From Marinagarivorans sp. (GTDB lineage: Bacteria; Pseudomonadota; Gammaproteobacteria; Pseudomonadales; Cellvibrionaceae), in NCBI GenBank assembly GCA_028281865.1, contig JANQJB010000143.1:1-60688 (forward strand): a stretch of DNA of 60,688 bases, given 5' to 3'. A program made the position numbers and the translations under genes. Every line of letters begins with the position of its first letter. The first letter of the stretch is position 1. Positions 44,932 to 52,189 of the stretch are shown here, in pieces. Below the pieces are notes generated by a model, which worked only from the letters and a program-made list of their open reading frames with translations, had not been told where the DNA came from and did no database searches.

Positions 44932-47223
44932 TTAAAACCCGACGCTAATAACTTCTGGAGATGAGCATGTTGTGAACCAGGCTGTTCGTAAACCGGCTAA
45001 ACGATCAAGCCCCATGCCACAACTAATTTCATCGCCTTGATTAAACGGGCTTTGTTCGCAAGCTGTTTTGTGCGTTGCAATTGCATAGATGCGTTTTAGC
45101 GCATCAAGCCGTTCTTGATACTGCGGGTGATTGTTTGGATAGCCCCAGACTTTTCTAACCATCGCAGCAAATATTTGTTCGTTGTTTAGAGCCTGGCGGT
45201 CGAATGGATTACCTGCTGCCATTAAACGGTTTGCAACTACAGAGCATTGCCGGTCAATAGATTTTGCATCAAACAAGCTCAGGTGAGTTGCCTGCACCAA
45301 ATCAACGGCACCGCGAGCATAGCCATCTTCAGGAATAACGCCCATCGCATTATCTCGACAAACAGTGCTTTCACCGCTTGTACCCAATTCGGATTTAACC
45401 GATTCCAGGCGCGTTTCAAGTGCGTGACAAATATGGTTGCTGCGGCTCAAGCTTGCGAGATAGCCATTGTTTTCGTGGGTAAGTACTTTTTCATTTGCTG
45501 TAAATATCGGCGATGAAAAAAATTGGCGAAGAAGCAGTCGTAAATTAAATTTGTTGCTTTTGAAAAAATTAACCAAGCGCTGGTATTCGGGGTCGCTCTC
45601 ATCGCAAGGCATTGAGTTGCCCCAAAGACATAACTTTTGCACCCAACCTTTGGCGAACTCGGGATGGTTGCGCAAAATCTTTGCGAACTGTCCAGGGTTG
45701 TTAAATGTTTCGCTTACGCCAACAAAGGCAAAACCGGGTTGGCGTGATGTATCGGTGGGTTTCGAGCGGTATCGAGACACTAAGTAATTTTCAAATACCA
45801 GTTTCATTGGGTCCATCATGCGGTGGCACTGGTAACAAACTTTTCCTTCGGCTTTAGTGCCTGCGTGATCTTCATCGATACCGTCAAAACTCGCCGTTAC
45901 AGTATTGTCCGATGCATCAAAGCGTTTATTTAACGCGACAATTAAAGTTTGTTGAATTGTTACGCGAAACATATTGTCATCGTTGGTTTCCCAATAATTA
46001 AGAAAAACCGGAGAGCTGAAAAAACCCAAGCGGGGGTAGCGAAGTTTAAGGGTACCGCCATCAGGAATATCCCGCAGAGATTGCATAAAGTCTGCTTTGG
46101 CTTGATAGTTTGCAGGATTACCAGAAGGCTCAAACGTTACAGTGCGCCAGTCTTCAAAATCGCTCGGGATCAAATGCGTGTTGGTGCTTATACGCATATC
46201 GAGTCTAGGGATTAACCGGTAGTCTTTGGTGCCGGGTTGATTCGGTTTGTCCAGCCAGGCCAGCGCGGCTAAACCCGCTGTTGTCACTTCCCAGGTGCGA
46301 GTTGAAAGAACATTTCTAAAATCATTATTTTGCGAAAATATTCGCCAGGCTGTGCGCGAAAACATTGTATTTAGGTTTTCTTCAAATTTACCTGCATCAT
46401 AATTTTCTGCACGATTGGTTCCATTGCGAATATTATTAAACTGTTCGGCATAGTTTGCGTTGCCTACTTCTTTTTGTTGCAGCGCTAAATCGAGGAAGTT
46501 ACGAATTTTTTTCTCGTACTGCGGTGTTTTTTCCCATTCTATAATTTGATTTCTTAGCGTTTGCGGGTCTAGCTGGTTGCTACCCTCGGCGACTGCACTA
46601 AATTCTTCTTCTGTGGGTGTCCCGCCATGCAGAATATATTTAGCCTTGCTCAAGGCCATGTGAGGGCTAGCAAACTCAAAGGCAACTTGTTGCGGCTTTT
46701 CAGGCGGAAGTTCCGTTTTGGCTACGTGCTCAACCCATGATTGCACACATAGCACTTCCTGATCGGTCAGATATTTATTTTGCGGCATGGAGGGACGATC
46801 GCAGCCATTGTTTTTTAAAGCTTCGTGCCTACCTTTATCAATAAGAGACAATATCAGAGAATCTTCCGGTGAATTGTGGTCGATAAGAAGATCGCCCTTA
46901 CAGGCTGACAACTCAGTCGTTGTTGGAATGCCGATTATACGGGCACCGACATTGCCGGTTTGAAGATTAACAATGCCCAGTTCATTACCTTCCCCATGAC
47001 AGGCATCACAATTATTCTGAGTAAACACCGCTTTTACTTCTTGCTCCTTACAAGACATTGCTCCAGATGAAGAACTTGACGAACGACCAGAGCTTGATGA
47101 ACTGCTGGAGCTAGAGCTCGACGAGCTGTCGGGATAATTGTTGAGTGACGAATTACCTTCGTCTGTTCCACCGCAAGCGAGTAGCAAGCTTGTTAGCGTG
47201 AAGTGCGCTAGAGTTTTCCACAT
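44932..47223 (-). CDS. Poly-Ser-linked di-heme cytochrome lipoprotein (module 4)
   Basis: 763 residues. Lipobox LLAC, Cys17; two serine tracts (33-45 and 48-53). Cytochrome-type site CDACH (72-76) lies in a longer region ending in KYLTDQEVLCVQSWVEHVAK, as in planctomycete-type PSCyt1 domains. The middle holds ARIIGIPTTTELSACKGDLL and many Asn/Trp-rich segments; second heme site CYQCH (463-467) followed by RMMDPMKLVFENYL. The C-terminus carries several Cys residues (HICHALETR, STVCRDN, ETCSSPE-like) not present in modules 2 and 3. Operon with the Tat protein at 43588. Divergent from the response-regulator gene 268 bases away. Confidence 0.88.
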   Translation of the reverse strand: MWKTLAHFTLTSLLLACGGTDEGNSSLNNYPDSSSSSSSSSSSSSGRSSSSSSGAMSCKEQEVKAVFTQNNCDACHGEGNELGIVNLQTGNVGARIIGIPTTTELSACKGDLLIDHNSPEDSLILSLIDKGRHEALKNNGCDRPSMPQNKYLTDQEVLCVQSWVEHVAKTELPPEKPQQVAFEFASPHMALSKAKYILHGGTPTEEEFSAVAEGSNQLDPQTLRNQIIEWEKTPQYEKKIRNFLDLALQQKEVGNANYAEQFNNIRNGTNRAENYDAGKFEENLNTMFSRTAWRIFSQNNDFRNVLSTRTWEVTTAGLAALAWLDKPNQPGTKDYRLIPRLDMRISTNTHLIPSDFEDWRTVTFEPSGNPANYQAKADFMQSLRDIPDGGTLKLRYPRLGFFSSPVFLNYWETNDDNMFRVTIQQTLIVALNKRFDASDNTVTASFDGIDEDHAGTKAEGKVCYQCHRMMDPMKLVFENYLVSRYRSKPTDTSRQPGFAFVGVSETFNNPGQFAKILRNHPEFAKGWVQKLCLWGNSMPCDESDPEYQRLVNFFKSNKFNLRLLLRQFFSSPIFTANEKVLTHENNGYLASLSRSNHICHALETRLESVKSELGTSGESTVCRDNAMGVIPEDGYARGAVDLVQATHLSLFDAKSIDRQCSVVANRLMAAGNPFDRQALNNEQIFAAMVRKVWGYPNNHPQYQERLDALKRIYAIATHKTACEQSPFNQGDEISCGMGLDRLAGLRTAWFTTCSSPEVISVGF

Positions 47224-47491
47224 AGTCGTACCGTTTATGTATAAGCTTATTACTATTTTTTTGCCGGGCGCTTAGAAATGATTGATAGCTTATGCGCTTA
47301 ACTGCTGTTTACCTAGGACTGTTAGCAAGATTTAAGAAAGACTAAATGTAAAATGGGTATCTCTACGAATTTTTGAAGATCTTCCACAGTGTGTAGTGAA
47401 TAAAATTGTCACAATAACGGCTTCATATTCGTTTGTTTGTATCAAGCTACATTCAATGAATAACAACAATCTATTTTTAAAGTGGAAAATA

Positions 47492-48142
47492 ATGAATATT
47501 TTATTGATCGAAGATGATCAAAACTTAGCGAAAAGTATCAAAATGTTTTTGCGTGACGAGGGGCATGAAGTGTCTCTTAGCCACTCAGGGACAGACGGTT
47601 TTAAGCTGGCGATTTCAGCTGAGTTCCATGCAATAGTACTGGATATCATGCTGCCTGAATTGAGCGGTTGGCAAGTACTGGAAAAAATACGCAAAAATAT
47701 TGATACCCCTATTATTATTTTGTCTGCCTTGGAAAATGCGACCGATCGGGTCAGAGCATTAAGCGATGGTGCCGATGATTTTCTGCGAAAACCCTTTTAT
47801 ATGGGTGAGCTTTTAGCCCGCATTCATGCAATTAGTCGACGTCAGAATACGGCCGCACAAAATATTGAAGTTGGCGATGTGATGATAAATCGTGGACGCA
47901 GGCAATTGAGTTATAAAGGTGAACCCGTGAGCCTTACACGAACGGAGTACGCGCTGGTGGAATTATTAATCGAAAATAGAGGCGTGGCAATTGATCGTGT
48001 TCATATTCATGAAGCGGTTGCGCAAGATAAAAGCTCAGCCGTTGTTACCAGCGCTGTTGATGTTCATATTTCGGCAATCCGCCATAAAACCTGCAAGGAA
48101 TTTATTCTCAATAAGCGTGGCAAAGGTTTCTTAATTCCGTAA
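47492..48142 (+). CDS. OmpR/PhoB-family response regulator
   Basis: 216 residues from the ATG at 47492; in-frame starts at 47396 and 47456 only add a non-family tail. Receiver domain MNILLIEDDQN with phospho-acceptor Asp51 (IVLDIMLPE) and switch Lys99 (FLRKPF); winged-helix DNA-binding domain in the second half with SLTRTEYALVELLIENRGV and the ending NKRGKGFLIP. Followed 15 bases later by its kinase. Divergent from module 4, so control of that operon is plausible. Confidence 0.93.
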   Translation: MNILLIEDDQNLAKSIKMFLRDEGHEVSLSHSGTDGFKLAISAEFHAIVLDIMLPELSGWQVLEKIRKNIDTPIIILSALENATDRVRALSDGADDFLRKPFYMGELLARIHAISRRQNTAAQNIEVGDVMINRGRRQLSYKGEPVSLTRTEYALVELLIENRGVAIDRVHIHEAVAQDKSSAVVTSAVDVHISAIRHKTCKEFILNKRGKGFLIP

Positions 48143-48157
48143 AAGGAAAGTGCTTGG

Positions 48158-49588
48158 ATGAATTTATTACGCGGTAAGTCTCTATCTTTTCGAATTCAAT
48201 TGTGGTTTACCAGCTTAATCGGGGTGCTGCTTTGCGCATTTGTCATTGTCGGCGGGAAGCTAATTGAAACCAATGTATATCGCGATCACGATAAACGAAT
48301 GCTTGATCTGGCCGAGCGCTATTCTATCAATGTTAGGAATCGACTACGAGTTGAAAGAAACCAGAGTACAAAAACCAAGGTTGTTGAGCGAATTAAAAGA
48401 ACAAAATCTGAGATTGAAAAACAATTTATACAAAATAATTATTACTATGTAGTTATTAATAATAAGAATGAGATAATTGTTAAATCGAAAAACATACCCG
48501 CTACAATCGACCTTAAATTTAGAAAGAAAGGTCAGGCTTATCAGAAAATTCGAGCGCCTCAAGGTAGACGAGAAAGTTTTTATGCCAACCCCAAAAATAT
48601 TAGTGTTGTGGTGGGGGTTTACACCAAACAATTGGATAATGCAGTCCTTCGGGGTTACAGCACATTTGCGGCCGTTGCACTTGGCTTACTTGTACTGAGT
48701 GTCATTGTTGGTAACTTAATCGTTCGTTACAGCCTTAGGCCTCTTAGGTCAATTCACAACACAGCAAAAGACATTGCAGATGGAAAGCTTGCCAGCAGAA
48801 TTGGCAACGATACTAAATCAGCACCCGCTGAACTTGCACCCTTGGTTACCGAGCTAAACGATGCTTTCGGTTATCTTGAGCAATCTTTTGACTATCTCAA
48901 ACGCTACAGTGAAAATTTATCACATGAATTACGAACACCCGTCGCAGGCTTGCTGGCTGAGTTGGAAGCTATTTTAAATCGTACCAGAAGTGCTGAAGAA
49001 TATGAACATTCTTTAAATCGCTGTTTACAGATGGTAGAGCGTTTGCACGCGTCAATTCTTCAAATTGAATTTCTTGCTTCTTTAGAAAAACCGCAAAATG
49101 AAATTGATGAACCGGAAGAAATCATAGATTTAATGCTCGTTGTCGAAGGGATAGCGGTGGTTATATCACCCTTAGCGAAAGAAAAATCTCTGCAATTATT
49201 AATTGAAGGTGAATCGGTTAATATTTCAGGCTCTACCAACTTAATCAATCAAGCGATTTCAAGCCTGATTAAAAATGCTATCGATTATACGGAACGGGGC
49301 CACGTTGCAATTAAGCTAAAAAAATTAAACGGAATGGCTGAGCTTGAGATTAGTGATACCGGTATAGGTATTGCCAACCACGAGCTTCAGCACGTATTTG
49401 AACGCCATTTTCGTGCAAATGATATGCGCAAACCGCAAGGGGCTCATTCGGGCCTTGGGCTGGCAATTGCCAAAGAGATTATTACGCGTTATCAAGGGGA
49501 AATTAAAATTTTCAGTGAACGCGGTAAAGGCACTCGAGTGTGCGTGACTTTACCGATTGTCGATCCCATAGCAGAGAATAATTGCTAG
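48158..49588 (+). CDS. Membrane sensor histidine kinase
   Basis: 476 residues: helix 1 (about 14-34), a basic and Lys/Arg-rich periplasmic loop (36-165), helix 2 (168-190), HAMP domain (190-245), HisKA with phospho-His256 (ENLSHELRTPVAG), and HATPase with NLINQAISSLIKNAIDYTER (N box), EISDTGIGIANHEL and GAHSGLGLAIAKEI. Good SD (AAAGGA). Partner of the regulator directly upstream. The loop has an unusual run of RNRLRVERNQSTKTKVVERI, a possible anion or polymer sensor (inference). Confidence 0.93.
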   Translation: MNLLRGKSLSFRIQLWFTSLIGVLLCAFVIVGGKLIETNVYRDHDKRMLDLAERYSINVRNRLRVERNQSTKTKVVERIKRTKSEIEKQFIQNNYYYVVINNKNEIIVKSKNIPATIDLKFRKKGQAYQKIRAPQGRRESFYANPKNISVVVGVYTKQLDNAVLRGYSTFAAVALGLLVLSVIVGNLIVRYSLRPLRSIHNTAKDIADGKLASRIGNDTKSAPAELAPLVTELNDAFGYLEQSFDYLKRYSENLSHELRTPVAGLLAELEAILNRTRSAEEYEHSLNRCLQMVERLHASILQIEFLASLEKPQNEIDEPEEIIDLMLVVEGIAVVISPLAKEKSLQLLIEGESVNISGSTNLINQAISSLIKNAIDYTERGHVAIKLKKLNGMAELEISDTGIGIANHELQHVFERHFRANDMRKPQGAHSGLGLAIAKEIITRYQGEIKIFSERGKGTRVCVTLPIVDPIAENNC

Positions 49589-49719
49589 TTTATACCGAAA
49601 TTATTAGTAAGCGGCCTGATTAGCCGTAATCGCTCGCTTAAATTAAAGTTATAAGAAACGATGCATATTGCATCTCACGGAACGATGTGGCGCAACTTGT
49701 AAGCTATTCGAGATGTGTT

Positions 49720-49959
49720 TTACGCACGTTCTAACGCTACCCAATAATTTTCAGTTTCTGGAGCTAGAAGTTTGGCTGCTTTTACTAAGCTTTCGCTATT
49801 ACCGTTGCAAATGTAGCTACTTACTAACAAGCCAATTTCATGATTTTTTAATTCTTTAGATAGATTATCAAACTCTTCGGAAGGGTTACTTGAATTATAT
49901 TTAGCACACAAGACAGCATTTTTAAGTTGTGCCCATTGCTTTTTATTCAATTGTTCCAT
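49720..49959 (-). CDS. Small protein of unknown function
   Basis: 79 residues, soluble, helical (LNKKQWAQLKNAVLCAKYNS at the start, LVKAAKLLAPETENYWVALE at the end). Not recognised. Twenty-one bases after the MAPEG gene on the same strand. The kinase gene ends 131 bases to the left, convergent. Confidence 0.55.
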   Translation of the reverse strand: MEQLNKKQWAQLKNAVLCAKYNSSNPSEEFDNLSKELKNHEIGLLVSSYICNGNSESLVKAAKLLAPETENYWVALERA

Positions 49960-49980
49960 ATTGCTACCAAAACTTAAAAA

Positions 49981-50367
49981 TTAGAGTATTAGATAAATTA
50001 AAAGGAGAACGGATGCCAATATTTGCAATAAATAAGTTAAACCCGCACCAATTCGCCTTGCAATATGAACTCTGTACAGCATACCAAAAGCGTGCGAGAA
50101 ACGTGAAAGCGTAAAACATGTAACCAAAGCACCTAGAATTAAATCTGAAGCGTTACTATACGACAAACCTAATATTAACAATGCAAATATGGGCACTTGC
50201 TCAATGCCATTCATATGAGTACGCATTGCTTTTAGCAAGTGTTTATTGCCATTGTCCCCATACGATATCTTGTACCTTAACCTAAGCACCGAAACATAAC
50301 CAGCCAGTACTACAAGCAATAGAGCATTAACAGCAACTAAAATACTAAACCAAAAGTAGGATTCCAA
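49981..50367 (-). CDS. MAPEG-family membrane protein
   Basis: 128 residues, four membrane helices. The family signature is RTHMNGIEQVP (about 49-59), where the Arg/Asn/Glu face the glutathione site in MAPEG enzymes. Bacterial members (YecN-like) are glutathione-transferase/peroxidase homologues of uncertain role. Upstream, 50368-50506 holds a direct repeat (CTGTGTGTAACTCTAAACC-like, 50409-50441). Confidence 0.85.
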   Translation of the reverse strand: MESYFWFSILVAVNALLLVVLAGYVSVLRLRYKISYGDNGNKHLLKAMRTHMNGIEQVPIFALLILGLSYSNASDLILGALVTCFTLSRFSHAFGMLYRVHIARRIGAGLTYLLQILASVLLLIYLIL

Positions 50368-50506
50368 TTTTTTTCCTCTTAAGTTGACTTACATAATCCT
50401 ATTAACATGTGTGTAACTCTAAACCTGTGTGTAACTCTAAACCGAGTGAAAGTTTTTAGGATTTAGTGCGACCTTTATAAATTTAATAAGCAGCAAAAAC
50501 TGAACC

Positions 50507-50839
50507 TTAGAGGATACGCTCAGTTTTATCTACAAACCTTACTGCCGTGCCGTACGCTAATATCTCAGCCGCTCCAGCCATAACGGCGCTAGTTGTAAAC
50601 CTCAGTCCTATTACCGCATCAGCTCCACGCAATTTGGCCTTGTTTTTTAAACGATCCAGTGCTTGCTCTCTAGATTCCGCCATCATGCGACTATACTCTT
50701 CAATCTCACCGCCAAAAATCGTCTTAAATACTGCAAGAATATCTTTACCAACGTGTTTCGTTCTCACCGTGTTGCCCATTACCGGTCCCACTATTTCGAT
50801 GCGCCTACCTGCAATATGGTTCTGTGTTGTAACAATCAT
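50507..50839 (-). CDS. YbjQ-family (UPF0145) protein
   Basis: 110 residues; E. coli YbjQ is of about the same size. Landmarks MIVTTQNHIAGRRIEIVGPV, EEYSRMMAESREQALDRLK and GADAVIGLRFTTSAV, all diagnostic of the PF01906 YbjQ family, which forms homopentamers of unknown role. Overlaps the membrane-protein gene upstream by 4 bases, so the two are coupled. Confidence 0.92.
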   Translation of the reverse strand: MIVTTQNHIAGRRIEIVGPVMGNTVRTKHVGKDILAVFKTIFGGEIEEYSRMMAESREQALDRLKNKAKLRGADAVIGLRFTTSAVMAGAAEILAYGTAVRFVDKTERIL

Positions 50840-51039
50840 GGCTCAACCTTATCGTTGTATTTTTCATCCTCGCTATTGCCGAGTTTATCTTTTGCAGCTT
50901 TAGCAAAAAATAAACCCACTGCAGTAAGAAACAACAGTGGCAATAAGCCAAACGGCAGCATGGCAATCGAAAAGACTACCATAGCAACAGCATACAGTAC
51001 GGCTAAAAATATAATGATTACCAGTGCAGCTCTTTCCAT
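50836..51039 (-). CDS. Small membrane protein coupled to the YbjQ gene
   Basis: 67 residues: one or two hydrophobic helices (about 5-47) and an acidic/basic tail KDKLGNSEDEKYNDKVEP facing the cytoplasm. No named family. The 4-base overlap (ATGA) with the YbjQ-family gene indicates joint function, perhaps as a membrane anchor for the YbjQ pentamer (inference). Confidence 0.7.
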   Translation of the reverse strand: MERAALVIIIFLAVLYAVAMVVFSIAMLPFGLLPLLFLTAVGLFFAKAAKDKLGNSEDEKYNDKVEP

Positions 51040-51073
51040 CCTTTATTTCCTCATAATTGCAAAACTAAGGCGG

Positions 51074-51367
51074 CTATATTTTAGAGCGAACCTTGGCTAT
51101 AAATTCCTTTACTCTAGCAGAGGGCGCTGGAGTATAACCACTTAAATTACTACGAACGGCGGCCTCCAACGTTGCTCTACCTCGTTTTACACGGAAATTT
51201 ACAGTTCCATCAGGATGTAAAGTAATATGAGCGGTTTCGGTTGTTCCGGCAAGCTTGTGCTGAAGCACCTCGTCTTCCCCAGGACCAGTAGTGCTATCGT
51301 ATACAACAAAATTTATTACATCGTTTGCTTTTGTATATTGCTCTTCGATTTTTGGTCTACCATTCAT
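51074..51367 (-). CDS. Conserved-looking small protein of unknown function
   Basis: 97 residues, soluble, with TETAHITLHPDGTVNFRVKR as a beta-hairpin-like core and a basic C-terminus (ARVKEFIAKVRSKI). Not recognised. Overlaps the methyltransferase gene upstream by 4 bases (ATGA). Confidence 0.65.
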   Translation of the reverse strand: MNGRPKIEEQYTKANDVINFVVYDSTTGPGEDEVLQHKLAGTTETAHITLHPDGTVNFRVKRGRATLEAAVRSNLSGYTPAPSARVKEFIAKVRSKI

Positions 51368-51879
51368 TTTTGAAGTTTCCTCGTAATTTCATAAGTTGCG
51401 ATAGAGCAGGCTGTGGCGACATTCATAGAAGAATTCACCCCGAGCATCGGAATATGTATTATGACATCAGAAAATTGTAACAAGCTTTCACAAACCCCTT
51501 CATTTTCTGAGCCAAGAATTAAACAAATCTTTTCGTCCTTTGAAACTGAAAATTCCTGGATATCAATACTATTTGATGTAATCTCAAGACTCACTATCTT
51601 GTAACCAGAATCTTTTAGATTTTTCAATAAAGACAACGCGTCTTTTTCGTAGGAATAAGGAACATATTTTTCAGTCGACCTGGAAGTTTTCTTAATCTTG
51701 GCGTTAGGAGGCACAATAGACTTCCCGGTTAAATATATCTTTTCCACACCTAGAGCATCTGCCACTCTAAAAAAGCTTCCGACATTCATTGGCACATCTA
51801 TATCATTAGCCAAAAAGCACAGCGGGTACTTTTCCAATGTCGCGGTATGTGCTTTGTGATCTAATTGTAGGTTGCTCAT
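51364..51879 (-). CDS. SpoU/TrmH-family RNA 2'-O-methyltransferase
   Basis: 171 residues, a SPOUT-fold enzyme using S-adenosylmethionine. Three family motifs are visible: motif 1 NVGSFFRVADALGVEKIYL (about 32-50), motif 2 CLILGSENEGV (about 118-128) and motif 3 IPMLGVNSSMNVATACSIAT (about 142-161). Only the catalytic domain is present, as in small members such as TrmL; the target nucleotide cannot be told. First gene of a chain of overlapping small genes. Confidence 0.92.
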   Translation of the reverse strand: MSNLQLDHKAHTATLEKYPLCFLANDIDVPMNVGSFFRVADALGVEKIYLTGKSIVPPNAKIKKTSRSTEKYVPYSYEKDALSLLKNLKDSGYKIVSLEITSNSIDIQEFSVSKDEKICLILGSENEGVCESLLQFSDVIIHIPMLGVNSSMNVATACSIATYEITRKLQK

Positions 51880-52055
51880 AATTTTTACTGTGTTAAGGAA
51901 ATAAAAGCTAAAAACGCGATTTTGGGTGCAGTGTCAGAAACAAAACGACAAGCCCAACAACAAAAGAAACACTTTCTAGAAGCTTTGGTACATTATCGGA
52001 TGAGGGAGATTTAATCAACTAGGGAAATTTATCAGGAAGGTCATATTGTGAATAC

Positions 52056-52085
52056 GCTAGCGGCAATACGATTGTATTGCCTAGC
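52056..52085. repeat. Strong hairpin without T-run
   Basis: GCTA-GC-GGCAATAC and GTATTGCC-TAGC pair over 12 bases with a 4-base loop. Located 105 bases beyond the stop of the chemoreceptor gene. No T-run, so not a standard terminator. The remaining 51880-52189 holds nothing else I can identify. Confidence 0.55.
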
Positions 52086-52189
52086 CCGCTAGACCGCACC
52101 ACAAGCCTCTCGCAGGAGGTATAACGCACGCTGGTATTAACTGACTGATGGCTTATGTTGTACCGGAAGTACCAAAGTAACAGTCAAAT

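Noticed and set aside
47396-47491. Longer N-terminus for the response regulator
   Set aside because: The extra 32 residues are not part of the receiver family; MNILLIEDD at 47492 is the standard start.
49720-51879. Integron gene-cassette array
   Set aside because: Small co-directional genes suggested it, but gene overlaps and the lack of attC-like paired GTTRRRY/RYYYAAC sites between genes argue against cassettes, and no integrase is visible.
52056-52085. Terminator of the chemoreceptor gene
   Set aside because: The hairpin is strong but has no T-run on the minus strand and is 105 bases past the stop.
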